A DNA stretch of 64,000 nt, taken from NCBI GenBank assembly GCA_037962975.1, contig CM075675.1, forward strand, positions 6,086,001-6,150,000. The letters run 5' to 3'. This document shows, one piece after another, positions 11,201 through 21,789 of this stretch. How positions within the stretch are numbered: position 1 is the stretch's first letter; the number at the start of each line of letters is the position of its first letter. The translations under genes and the position numbers were made by a program. The notes below the pieces were generated by a model. The model worked only from the letters and a program-made list of their open reading frames with translations. It was not told where the DNA came from and searched no databases. The DNA is from Clitoria ternatea. Lineage: Eukaryota; Streptophyta; Magnoliopsida; Fabales; Fabaceae.

Positions 11201-13690
11201 CCAATCTTCTCTTCTTTTGGGCAACCGGTCTCGTCTCTGGGTAGACGGATAATTTATGACAGCAGAAAGCAGGATCTATGCCAGGCATATCGGCTGCAGT
11301 CCATGCAAAGAGGTCTTTGAACTCCTGTAGGAGCATCAACATTCGCTGCTCCATTTTTACATCTAGCTTTTCATTAATATGGGTGACCTTTTCTGGAGAA
11401 TCTCCCAATACGATGTCCCTGGAACTTCCATCCGGTGTGGGCTTTGATGGGTTGGACGGATCAATGCGCAAATCCGCCCTAGGGTCCAGGTCGACAAGGC
11501 TCACAGAACCAGCAGCTATTCCAGAATCGTTGAGTTTCCTCTTTTTATTGGAGGTTTCCAACTTTTTCATATTTAGGCTCAGGTTGTAGCAGTACCTGGC
11601 CATCTCTTGGTCACCTCGGATGGACGAAACAGCATTGTCCTTATCGATAAACTTGATAAGGAGGTGTGGAGTTGACACGACTTCCTCCATAGCATTCAAG
11701 TTGGGGCGGCCTATGATGCCGTTAAATGGTGACTTAACATCAATCACCAACACTCTGGATTTAACCGTTCTAGCCCCTGGCTCACCTTCGAAAGAGATAA
11801 GGGTGTCAAGATACCCTTTTGTTGGTTGCTTTGCACCATTGAAAGCTGTTAGTTCCTGTGTGTAAGGCTGTAAGTCTGAGTCATTAAAATCCATTCTTTT
11901 AAAGCAATTATAAAAAATAACATCACAGGAACTTCCCTGGTCAACAAGGATTCTTTGGACGTCCTTGTTGGCTATCACTGCAACGATGACTACAACATCG
12001 TCTCCACCAGGAATGGTATGACCAAAATCCTCATCAGAGAATGAAATTATTGGAGCTTCAACCCCTCCTCTGTAAGGACGATTGTCTTTAACTTTTCCTT
12101 GTACAGACAGAATCATTCTACGATGATTCTTACGGGCTGTAATTGAAGCTCCTCCCCCAGCGAACCCTCCAGCAATCATATCAATGACTTCACGCCGGCC
12201 TTGACGCTGTTGCTGAGGCATGTCATCTCTGTGTGCTATATCATCAGTCATTGCACCCTTCTGTTTCTCCGCAGCAGAGAACTTTCTAACCGGATTACGG
12301 TTATTGTCATCCCCATCGTCTGGATCTCTTTCTCTTTTCTCATTTTGATCTACCCTGTCAAAGGATTTTTCTTTGAACAGGTACTGCTTTAGTTTGCCTT
12401 CTCTAATTAACGTTTCGACTGCGTTTTTTAGAGCTTGGCATTCATCAATGGAATGACCTGTTTGTTCATGAAAATCACAATACTTACGGGGATTCCCTGG
12501 TCTCTTCACAGGGGATGGTCTCCTAATGCCATAGATGCTGAATGCTGGCCATCCTACCCCTCTCAAGATCTGAGATGGCTTGGCTGTCAGAGGTGCATAA
12601 TGGCTAAAGTAATTAACACGCCTTTCTCGAGGTCGAGGAGAAGAGTTATTAACTTTGGGGTTGTTGAATGGCCTCTCCATGCATTCTGACATCATTTTCT
12701 CCTTATCTCTCCGCGGCTGTGAGGGTGGTGTTGGTGGCTTTTTCTTCGCAGCCATAGCCTCTAGGTGCATCTTTATACCCACATACTTTGAGGCTTTTTT
12801 CCTGAACTCCTCAAATGTTGTTGGCGGGCTTTTTGCTAGCGAGAGAGCAAAGGCTGATCCTGGCTGCAATGCCTCGATAACGATATGCAGCTTAATGGAT
12901 TCGGTGAGGTTGGGAACCAGGATGCTTCCTTATAGAACCTCTTTAGGAAATCCTTTAAGGTTTCGTTTTCACCCTGCTTAATTTGGGCCAAAGTATGAGA
13001 TGTCCTGGGAACGTCTCTAGAGATGACAAAGTGAGTTTCAAAAATAGCTGCCATTTCAGCCCAGGAATCTATGGATCCAGAAGGTAAACCTTTGAACCAG
13101 CCGAGGGCCTCTTCTGACAATGTTCGTGGGAACATCCGACACATTACGTCTTCATCAGCCCCCAAGTACATGGCTTCAAATACATAAGCATCAAGATGCT
13201 TAATAGGATCAGTTTCGCCATTGTACTTTCCAATGGAAAGAGGCTGAGTGGTTTGTAGATGTTTGGGGATGTGGATACTCATAAGTCTCCTTGAAAAAGG
13301 AACTTTGAGCTTGTAAGTCACCGAGGGTACTGTAATTAGCTCCCTCTTCCCTTGAACAGCTCCATCATCAGAATCGTGGGTCTGTTCTCTCCCCTCAAAC
13401 GTGGGGATGTTTGAGTATTGGAGAGTTGTGGATTTTTATCTATCGGTTGTATGGGGAGTGTCTCTTGTGCGAGATGACTCCTTGTCCTCACTCTGCCTTC
13501 TCTCTCTTCGTAATTCTGCGAGTTCCCTTTGGAGTTGACTGATCAACTCATCACGAGGATCGGGGCTAGACACTGGTACTACCTTCTTTGAGCTGCCCCC
13601 ATGAGAATCAAAGTTAAGCTTCCTGAAGACGTTGGGGTTGGTTCTGCCTTCAGGTTGATTCTCCACGAAATCATGTGCTTCGCCTTCCAT
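8220..13690 (-). pseudogene. Gag-pol polyprotein of element A (inactivated)
   Basis: Domain order matches the intact polyprotein at 22498-27960: gag (13690 to about 12400) with a C-x2-H-x4-H-x4-C knuckle near 12490-12450; protease with DQGSS near 11945; reverse transcriptase with YIDD near 10770-10760; a degenerate RNase H; a second RNase H with DGSLN near 9930-9910; and integrase with an HHCC zinc finger and DDE core (about 9280-8560). Breaks: an in-frame TAA near 13433, a frameshift near 12930 in gag, and stops near 11190 (before RT), 9690 (within RNase H), 9100 and 9060 (in integrase) and 8250 (a Trp position near the C-terminus). Most stops sit where B has Gln or Trp. The long open stretches suggest moderate rather than ancient decay. 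Confidence 0.9.
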
Positions 13691-13736
13691 TGATGATCAC
13701 TTGTTCTTTCACAGGATATGGGAATAACTTTATCGA

Positions 13737-13754
13737 GTCCCACTGGGCGTGCCA
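13737..13754 (-). promoter_or_regulatory. Primer-binding site of element A
   Basis: On the - strand, TGGCACGCCCAGTGGGAC begins one base after the LTR end. B has the same site with one difference. It is the place where a tRNA 3' end would prime minus-strand DNA synthesis; I cannot assign the tRNA with confidence. Confidence 0.7.
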
Positions 13755-13755
13755 A

Positions 13756-14498
13756 TGATCTGTCCTGAACCGGGGTCAAGAGTTCCGGTGTCGGGTCAAT
13801 CATAAATAGTAAGAAGATTACGTCTCTGAAGACCGGTTATATGAGTATCCGGTTTGTATATCCGATGTCTCTGTATGAGAAGAGAGCGGATTGGACGTCC
13901 TGGAGGTCCTTCACACCGGCCTAACGCGTTGATGTGGGTGAAAGGTGGTGTCACCTACGAAGATTCTCCGACGATCAAGTCAGTGATAATATTCCAAGTC
14001 AGGAATGTATTCAGAGAGTAATTGTAAGTTGATAGAGTCAAAAAGATCCCTCCCTTCATTGATGGAGAGAGTTCATATACCTGATTAGCTCGATATTCGA
14101 GGATTCGTTAGTGGGGAACCACTAACCTCCAATAACACTGTAAATTATTATTTTATTGTGCACTTACCAGCATGATTGGGTCAAGTGGCTATTTTATATT
14201 GAGCGTAGAGAGTATAAGCTAGAATTAGGGGACAAGTTGATCATTCCCGTGAGCAGGTTTTGGCTCGTAGTGCAGGGAATTATTGATCGGTCCCTGTAGC
14301 GATGCCTTTTGTCTTCTGCATAGTGACGTGTGTGTTATCTGGTGTCATGGTGTTATCCTGGACAACCGGTATAGGGAGAGCGCCTGATACGGAATTAGAG
14401 TCCAGATGTACACCGATGACACCGGTTGAACGTTGGCAAATTGACAAAGACGTTGAAATATGTCTTGTAGATCAGATACCGGTATCAAGACCGGATCA
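13756..14498 (-). repeat. LTR of element A (5' LTR in element orientation)
   Basis: A 743-bp LTR running TGATCTGTCC...GACCGGATCA on the + strand. It is bounded by the PBS on one side and non-family DNA on the other, and is recognisably related to the 807-bp LTRs of B. The imperfect inverted tips (TGATCTG... and ...CCGGATCA) and TG...CA ends are typical. Confidence 0.85.
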
Positions 14499-16815
14499 TA
14501 TAGTAATCTTTACTTTTATCTTATGCCTATACTGAGATAAGTTGCTATTAATATTTCTAGAACTCGGAGGTGCAAAACGAACTCACTTTTGGTAGCAATT
14601 TAAGGTAAGGGGGAGTGAGATAAGAATATAATATGAAAAGACATAAGAATAATGGGAGGAGTCCCCTACTCCTTTTAAATTTAATAATAATATTATTTTA
14701 AAATAATAACTTCTCAACTTAAAAGTAATAATAAATTTAGTATCTTGTGTAACTTATTCTAAAATACCTATGCATGGATCTGGATTATTATAACTTATAC
14801 GGACTGGACTAAACCTATGCAAGGACTTGAACTTTTATATCCTATATGGGTCGAACTAAACCTATGCAAGGATTTGGACTTTTATATCCTATATGGATCG
14901 AACTAAACCTATGCAAGGACTTGGATTATTATAACCTATTAACTTAAATAACCATTAAACTTTAAATTATGATATTTATGAATGATAAGTAATTTATTTG
15001 ACTTGATTATGATTGATAAATTGATTATGATTGACAATATTTGATTGTGAGTGATGATATTTAATTGTGATTGACAATATTTGGTTTTGATTGATGAATG
15101 ATTGATGACCTTGTAATATGGAGTTTGAGCATATAGCAAGCATGACAGAAAGTTAAAACCCAGTAAAAATTTTCTGACCTTACTCTTTAAGTTTTTATTC
15201 TAAGAGAAAATATTTTATAATTATTTTAATCTTTTATTTATCCTTAGAAATTATTTTCATTAACTTTATTTTTAATCTCTAGAATAAAATCTAGTATTAG
15301 AAAGAAGCTATTTTATGAAAATTAAAGGTTGAGATAATTAATTCTTGAATTAAAGAAAATTTTTATAGTTTTAAGTATTCTTAGTTAATGATTTTAAAAA
15401 TTATTTTCTTTTAGTAATCAGAAGTTTAAAGTAAATTATTTTGGTTTTTCCCAACGAAATAACTAAAGGATATTTTTTTATAGTCGAGATTTCTAAACTC
15501 AATCTAGTTAAGATTCAAATTGAGAAAAATTATGTAAATATGTGAAGTTTTCTAAGAGAAAGTTTTAAGATATTTAAGGCTTGGAAACTCAATTTTGGTG
15601 AGATCTAAATTTGAAGACTGTACTAAATTTATTTCTGTATAACAGAAGTTCAAAGAAGAACTTATAGGAATGTATAGTTTATTGAGATGATTAGTGAACC
15701 TTTATGGTATTTAATAATTGAGTTTCTAAAAGTCTTATCCAACTAAATATGCGAGTAGCTCATGCATCATGAATCATTAAAGAGAAATAAGATGTTGCAT
15801 GGGGATGGATTATAGAAACCGAGGATACATTAGAGGAGGTTCAAATGTGAACCTTGGGATGAGAGGGTGTGGAAGGGTGCTTCAGGGGACCTGGGGTCAC
15901 TCCCTAGTGTCGGGTACTTTCACAATAAAGACCTTCTCAGGCTGACTTGTCTCTAAGTGTTTCCACGCCAGTTGAGTTGTTCATATACCACAAAGGCATT
16001 TATATTATTATCCGGAATTATGGAACAGTGTAAACTTCTGGTTGGCCCAGTGCAAATTAAAACTTTAAGGGCCCACATGCATAACCAAATGAGATAGTAG
16101 CATTAAAAGCATTGCATGACATTCATGTGAATGTGACATTCTATGTGGGTGATTATGAATGAAAGTATAATATGTTATGTTTATGAAGACTCGACATTCA
16201 TAATTGATTGTCGATGAGATGATGACTGATATTATTATATTAGTTTGTAAAAACCCTTATGCTTATATCTTATCTGTAAAGTATTATATTTTGTTTCTCA
16301 TTCCTTGTTTGAATTTTTTGTGTCCAAAATATATGTTATGTGATATATAGCTAGCAGTCCAAGATGGAAGGATATGTAATTACAAGAGGGTAAAGTGGTC
16401 TCATCCTCAATTAGATAGATGAAGAGGTATGGCAAGAGTAGGATTCCAAAACTCGATGGTTCAAAGACTAGGAAATGATTGGTTACAGTTGTAGTAGAGG
16501 TATAGTTTAGATTTACTTTGCCTTATTACAATATCAAGTTAGATAATTATAACAAGGTAAAGGTTAAACTTTGATAAAATTTATCATGCGGATATAATAC
16601 TGTAATCTTTTATCACTTACGATTTCAATAAATTATTTTGTCATCATGGACAAATATTGAAAGACATTTTTTTTACTTTCAATATCCAAAGGAAATCAGG
16701 TATATATATCTGTCCTTGTATACGCGAGATAAGAAATGATATATATATATATATATAAATATATAACTTTCTAAAATTTTATATATCTCTCTCGTGTATA
16801 TAAGGAGGTGTTACA
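14499..16815 (-). mobile_element. Terminal part of a second LTR element, Tekay/Del-like
   Basis: AT-rich non-coding sequence ending AGGAGGTGTTACA at 16815, which on the - strand reads TGTAACACCTCC, a very common start of plant chromovirus LTRs. No coding domain is visible, so this is most likely LTR sequence. Element A lies against its left side and may have inserted into it. At 16816 the sequence changes to an old copia LTR. The five bases GTATT (16816-16820) could be a target duplication, but the partner copy is not in the window. Family assignment is tentative. Confidence 0.5.
14769..14939. repeat. 47-bp tandem repeat, about 3.6 copies
   Basis: Units start at 14769, 14816, 14863 and 14910, each beginning TATGCAWGGA. 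The repeat probably belongs to the LTR of the surrounding element. Confidence 0.85.
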
Positions 16816-16922
16816 GTATTTATAGAAAAGGAAAGGAAGCGAGGAAGCCTACACTATGATTAACTCACTCTAATATTTCCAACTAATTTTAACTAACTAA
16901 GATGCACATATGGCTTAGTTAC
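16816..16922 (-). repeat. Fragment of old copia LTR, left of element B
   Basis: Matches the right-hand copia LTR (32471-32705), most clearly AACTAACTAAGATGCACATATGGCTTAGTT against the segment at about 32650-32680. It continues on the other side of B at 28835-28854. Element B therefore inserted into this LTR. Its own left part is replaced by the element ending at 16815. Confidence 0.8.
16918..16922. repeat. Left target-site duplication of element B
   Basis: GTTAC immediately before the LTR start TGAACTGG; identical to 28830-28834. Confidence 0.9.
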
Positions 16923-17729
16923 TGAACTGGTCTGGACCGGGGTCTAGGATCCGGTATGGGACCAGCCACAAGGATGCAGGTGTTTTTAGGGTTTGCACAC
17001 CGGAGCTGTGTATATCCGATATATTAATCCGGTCTCTCAGTGGGAGAGGCCGGTCTTGTTGTCCTGGAGATCCTTCACACCAACGATTCGCGTTGTAGGA
17101 GGGCGAAAAGTGGTGCCACCTGCGAAGATTCTCCGACGCTCAAGTTAGAAGGGTGTATGAACTGAATGAATACTCAAGCGTGATAACCGTAAAATGTGAG
17201 ATAGAATAACGATACCATGCATGTGTGTTGATATGGCTTCTTATAGTTGAACGTAAGAGAAAAAATGAGACGTTGGATGCAGGTGGGTCCCTTATCTCTG
17301 ATTGCGTGTATATTGTGTCAATCAAGGTGGCTCGACTTTCAGAATGTGTCAGGGGGGTAAGTCAATTATCAGAGTACAATCCTCCAGAGAGAGGAGAGGA
17401 TAATCACCTTTTCCGCATAATCTGCTGACACGCCCACTTACTTTCTGAAGCCATTGATATGACGTATTTTGCTACAAACAGTGTCTTCGTTGATAAGTTA
17501 TCATAAGGCTCTTCTCTTGCTATGAGGGAAAAGCTAACAATTATATAAATATCCTGTATCAATGAACACAGAACCGTTACATCGAAAATGAATGATGCTG
17601 TCATGGAGTGAGGGCGGATGACCAGACAACGGATATCCGGTGTGGTAACGTTGAACCTGGACACCGGTTTTCCTTATATGAGATCAGTCTGACGTCACAA
17701 GTATGGGGGCCGGTATCTAGACCGGATCA
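16923..17729 (-). repeat. 3' LTR of element B
   Basis: 807 bp, TGAACTGGTC...GACCGGATCA, with short inverted tips. Identical to 28023-28829 apart from four transitions. A TA-rich stretch near 17541-17552 (ATTTATATAA on the - strand) is a weak TATA candidate for element transcription. Confidence 0.95.
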
Positions 17730-17742
17730 TCTGTCCCCTAGC
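17730..17742 (-). promoter_or_regulatory. Polypurine tract of element B
   Basis: TCTGTCCCCTAGC on + reads GCTAGGGGACAGA on -, directly adjoining the 3' LTR. This is the expected primer for plus-strand DNA synthesis. Confidence 0.7.
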
Positions 17743-18239
17743 TTGTATGAGGGACTGTTAAGTTGCTCATATGAGCTACACAATTCTCGAGAGAAGTCTA
17801 GATGCCGGTAGTACATTCTTGTAAGTCTCTGGAAACTCAGTGGCGTCCGCTCTACTAAACAAGTGACCGCCCTCTTCGCGTTGTGTACAACGGATTCAGA
17901 CAGCATAAAAATAAGCAGCGGAAATCCCAAGAGTTTTTGAAAATCGAAACTCTCGGTATTCGAAAAGTGGTTGGTCGGCATTAAATGCGCACAGCATGAT
18001 TAGACAATAAATGCGTTTTTTATGCAAGAGCCATCATTGCCCAAGAGTGTAACCGTCGATTGAGCTTATTGGGCCTGGATTCAAACTGAGTGGGGGCCCA
18101 TTAAGCGAAAATGTTTGCTGAAACGTTACTGCTTTCGCGCCCGTTTGTGGTGAAGCGACGGAGTCGTTTCAATTTGAAAGGGTTGCGTTTTGAGGCAAAC
18201 CTTGTGACCTTCGATGAAACACTGTGTTTCTTCGTTACC
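17743..18239 (+). other. Upstream region of the antisense extra ORF in B
   Basis: No ORF of interest. The segment beginning TTGTATGAGGGACTGTTAAG is matched in A (about 2281 onward), so the region is conserved and probably contains promoter elements of the antisense gene. Confidence 0.45.
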
Positions 18240-18247
18240 TATAAAAG
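18240..18247 (+). promoter_or_regulatory. TATA box of the antisense extra ORF, element B
   Basis: TATAAAAG followed by GAACTCTTAG, 175 bases before ATG 18415. Element A has TATAAAAGGAATACTTAG 173 bases before its ATG. Confidence 0.65.
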
Positions 18248-18414
18248 GAACTCTTAGCAGATTTAGGAATCCACCCTTACTCTCAAACTTAGTGAAACTC
18301 TGCTCAAATTTCCTTGGAATTTCCTTGTCGTCTTCAACTTCTCAAAGATCCTCCTTCTTTAGGTAACCTTCCTTCCCTTCAACTCCTTGCAATTTTAATC
18401 ATTCTATTTCCATC

Positions 18415-21082
18415 ATGCGCCCTAGAGCTGGACACGCTGGTCCTTCAAATAGAGGGAGGTTTGGCTCTCGTGCCCCCCTTAGCCACCGTGGTGGGAGGAT
18501 TCCAGCGAATCCTCCTGTGGCTGGGCGCCATCGCTCAGAGAGAGCCGAAGCTGCTTCCTCACGAGCGTCTTCTTCATCTCGTCGCTCTGAGGTTCCCCTT
18601 GGTTCGAGGGCTACCAGCCGCTCTGATGAGGGGTCAAGTGCTGAGGGTTATCTCTCTGACGATGTTGCTTTTTATCACAGCACCTACGCATTCCACCGCG
18701 CCTGCACAACCATGGATCTTCCAGGACGTGGAAAAACGCCGTTTCTCCGCTCTGCTGAAGGGTGTGTCAATGTTGTGGCACACCGGCTTGATTGGGAGAA
18801 ACTCAACAGGGAAAAACCTTATTGCTGGGTGGAAGAGGAGTTCTTAGAGATCCCTTCGCACCATGCAAGTGAGGAGGAGCGCACGGTTTCTTTCCGCTGT
18901 AAGATATACTCGGATAAGAAGTACAAAGCACGATACGCTGTGATGGCTCCGCATCCTTCTGAAAGAATATGCCACAACGTCCCTGACGCGAGGTCGGTCT
19001 ACATGTACGACTTCGTTTTCTTAAAGCTGGGGGTGCGCTTTCCACTGACGGATTTCCAGATGGCCGTCCTGCGTTTCTTAGACTGTGCCCCCTCACAATT
19101 ACATCCCAACGGTTGGAGTCTTGTCCGGGCTCTGGAAGTCTTGGGGGAGCATTTTGGCTTCTCCGCCACTGTGGCCAAGCTATTTTACTATTGCCAAGTG
19201 GTCCGCCGAGCTAATAAGAAGGGCGGCCTTGGGTTCATTACACTCCGTAGTGACTCAAGGGTTGTAAATTTCAAGTCTTATACGGAATTCGCAAAGGTAG
19301 ATGGGCGCTCCTTCAAGCACTACTACACGCGAGTCCGGATTCAACCAAATAAGCCGGTCTTCTGGCGAAATAAAGAGGGGTTTACCAAGTTTCCCCTTAG
19401 CTGGACGCACGAGCATTTTCTCCTTATGAGCCGTGCTTACTATACAGATGAGAGTGAACTTTCCCCTCATTCTGTTGAGGTCTTGAGCGCCCTGCAGACG
19501 GCCTCAAAGACCCTCAAAGGGTTTTCCAGCCGCCTTCTCTTGGCCGAGGAAGACATCAAAAACACCTACCTCCGTAATATTCGCTCTTATTCTCCTTGTA
19601 TTGTATGGTTGTACCGTTCTAGTTATTTTCCTTCTTGTATGCTTATTCAACTCTTTTTGTTTTGCAGAACAAATTAAAAAGGCCTGCCCAGAAATGTTGT
19701 CGCTAAGGTCCATGATGGCTGACGATGACTCCTCTTCTGAAGAAAATGAAATCCAGGCGAAGAGGAACGCCACCAAAACTCCCCTCATTCCTCTGACTTC
19801 TGCAGTAGGAGATGAGGTTCCTCTCTTCGACGAGGAGGAAGCCGAAGAAGCAACTGAGGCCGCTGGAGCGGGTGGCGAGGAGGCCGTCCCAGAGAAAAAG
19901 AAAAAGAAGAGGCATCTTGTAAAGAAGGCCGATCAAGAGAAACCCTCCTCTGATGACCCTGTGAAGAAGCGTCAGAGGACGGCCGAAGAAACTGAATTAA
20001 AGAAGAACAAGGGAAAGGAACCCGCTCCCGAGTTCTCTGCACCTTCTTCTCAAAATGCTTCAGAACCGGATTCTGGGAACGGTCCTCCTCCGGCGTTCGA
20101 TCCTCCGCGTGACTCCTTCCTTTCTTCTTATTTGTGGTTTCAAGGATCTATGCCTCCTACTCTCCCAAAGGCACGGTATTGCCTCCGCCCTTCCCTCGAT
20201 GCTGCTGGGGTCCGAGGTGCTTGCAAGGCTGGGCGTTGGCAACTTGATGAACTGTCTGGCCTGCTTGAGTCCCTGAGCGAGAAAGCTGACTATATGGATC
20301 AGGTTGAAAAACTTGAGACCGAACTCGCAGTGAAGGAGAAATGGGCAGCCAAGCAAGCTGAGGCTCGCAGGGGAGTGGAATCAGAATTGGAAAAAACTAA
20401 AGAAATACTCCAGAGGAAAACGGAAGAGGCAAGCAAAGTTTATTTTGCGAATAAGGCCCTAGAACGGGAAGTTGCCGACCTCCAAAATAAGAACAAATCC
20501 ATACCCCTCCTTGAAGAAGAATTACAACTGGAGAAGAAGAGATCGGCTAAGCTTGCTGACGATCTCAAAGTTATGGAGGATGGCCGCAACAAGGACCTTA
20601 GGGAGTGGGAGTCTATTCGGAAGGAGATGCAAGCCCAAATTGATGAACTCAAAAAGGGTGGTGCGAGTGCTGGGCCTTCAGAAGAGGATTACGCCAAGGT
20701 TCAAAGAAGGCTAGCTGCTGCAAAGGCCAAGGCTGCCAAAGCCTTGGATATATGCAAAAATGTGGCGTATGAATCTTTCGGCCTGGCCCTTCGTCAAGTC
20801 TACTATCGTAACCCTGGAATAAAGCTGAATTTGTACGGATTAGATCCGTTCTTTGAGTTCCATGGGGGAAGACTTGTAGAAGTTCACAAGGACGGATCGC
20901 ACCACGAGCCCCATGCATCTCTGTACGAACTGCCTCCTCTCCCAGAAGGCCAAAGTATAGAGCCTACCACGTCCACTGCTGCCTCTGGAGCTGAAGCACA
21001 AGAAGGTGCCCAAACTGGAATGGAGGACAGAGCGGAGAAGGGAGGAGTGCTCACTGTGGAGGATCAAGCACCGGCCCCTTAA
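18415..21082 (+). CDS. Antisense extra ORF of element B, spliced, about 857 aa
   Basis: Two exons, 18415-19573 and 19668-21082, joined by a 94-bp GT-AG intron in phase 1. Exon 1 encodes an Arg/Ser/Gly-rich N-terminus (residues 1-85) and a globular core (about 90-380) with DFVFLKLGVRFPL, FLDCAPSQLHPNGW and AKVDGRSFKHYYTR. This resembles the Pfam family named putative gypsy-type transposon (Transposase_28). Exon 2 encodes an acidic then Lys-rich linker, a short conserved block (RPSLDAAGVRGACKAGRWQL), a long coiled coil and a C-terminal block (ESFGLALRQVYYRNP, DPFFEFHGG). No catalytic motif is visible, and there is no signal peptide once the intron is removed; the hydrophobic stretch seen in the unspliced frame (about 19601-19670) is mostly intron. 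Basic and coiled-coil composition would fit a nucleic-acid-binding or structural accessory protein, but that is a guess. The gene is convergent with gag-pol, with its own TATA box and polyadenylation region. Confidence 0.85.
19574..19667 (+). other. Predicted 94-bp intron of the B extra ORF
   Basis: Donor GTAATATTC at 19574 and acceptor TTTTGTTTTGCAG ending at 19667, with a T-rich body. It joins codon 386 plus one base to the exon 2 frame exactly in phase. Element A has the equivalent intron at 4118-4202. In the element's genomic RNA this sequence is antisense, so the splice sites would not be recognised. Confidence 0.8.
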
Positions 21083-21106
21083 TTTATGCTTTATTCATAG
21101 CTGTGT

Positions 21107-21171
21107 ACTGGGATCAGCTCCAGTTTTAACTACCTTGTAACCTGAATAATTTCTTTATTCTTGGAAATAAA
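21107..21171 (+). promoter_or_regulatory. 3' UTR stem-loop and AATAAA, element B extra ORF
   Basis: ACTGG (21107-21111), loop GATCAGCT and CCAGT (21120-21124) form a 5-bp stem; AATAAA is at 21166-21171. Compared with A (TCCGG/CCGGA) two base pairs differ on both sides and remain complementary. Confidence 0.6.
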
Positions 21172-21589
21172 ATTCACTGTTGCTTTTCTTCAACTGCTTG
21201 CGTCGAATGTATGATTGTTGGATAACTTAGTGTTGTACCAAACACTATTGTTTTTAATGCTTTACGAATCCGTTCTGTGTGGTTACCAAGCTGCTTAACG
21301 CGTACTTATCACACCGGATTAAGACAACAAATAGTAATGAATAAATAACAATTAAGTTAAAGCACGCCCTGTCCCTAGGTGTAAGTTCATTGGGAAGGGA
21401 GAGTTTATCTCAAAATTACCTTTTAAATTCTCAAAAGATAGAAATGCTTATCTGTCCTCGAAGATGTGGAGCGGGTACATTAGCTTTCAACCGCTCTGGG
21501 ATGGGTATTCCACAATTGAGGACGGATATTGCCTTAGAATCTTGTATAGCTTTGGCAAGGGTAAGCTTTATGCCTTTCTCTTGAGGTTC
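21172..21589. other. First part of B spacer, no gene seen
   Basis: Non-coding sequence between the two converging genes. The short ORFs here are not conserved in element A. Confidence 0.5.
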
Positions 21590-21789
21590 GGTTTGGTCCT
21601 ACACCTCAAGTCTTCACACGGTGTTCGGTTCGATCCTACTAACCGTACTTGGAGTTCGGTGCAATCCTACAATCCAAGCCTTCAACACGGGGTTCGGATC
21701 AGGGCTAATCCTGAACCTACTGCGCCCGTTACTCGGGGTTCAGCGCGGTTTTCTCTGTGAACCGGCCTACTGCGCCCAAGCCTTCGCAT
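21590..21789. repeat. GGTTCGG/ATCCTAC repeat block shared with element A
   Basis: Diverged units with TTCGGTTCGATCCTACTAACCG-like sequence; the part at 21650-21745 matches element A at about 7650-7745. It leads into the regular 59-bp array. Confidence 0.7.

Larger units (their letters stand above)
2239..14498 (-). mobile_element. Element A: decayed Tat-like Ty3/gypsy retrotransposon
   Basis: Read on the - strand the order is LTR (14498-13756), PBS, gag-pol (13690-8220), spacer with repeats, antisense extra ORF (2954-5587 on +), polypurine tract and a stub of the 3' LTR (2239-2259). It is clearly the same family as B: protein blocks align throughout and the LTRs share sequence, for example around the motif AAGATTCTCCGACG. 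Both genes carry several disabling changes. Only about 20 bp of the second LTR remain, so it cannot be dated by comparing its LTRs. The five bases after the right LTR are TATAG, but the partner copy is lost. Confidence 0.85.

Noticed and set aside
19601..19670. Apparent N-terminal signal peptide or membrane segment of the second long ORF
   Set aside because: Most of it (to 19667) is the predicted T-rich intron; the frame joins exon 1 exactly when the intron is removed, and the intron is shared with element A.
2954..21082. The extra ORFs as host genes or shadow ORFs
   Set aside because: Three related copies occur at the same place relative to the retroelement parts, so they belong to the element; a shadow frame would not keep an intron, TATA box and AATAAA.
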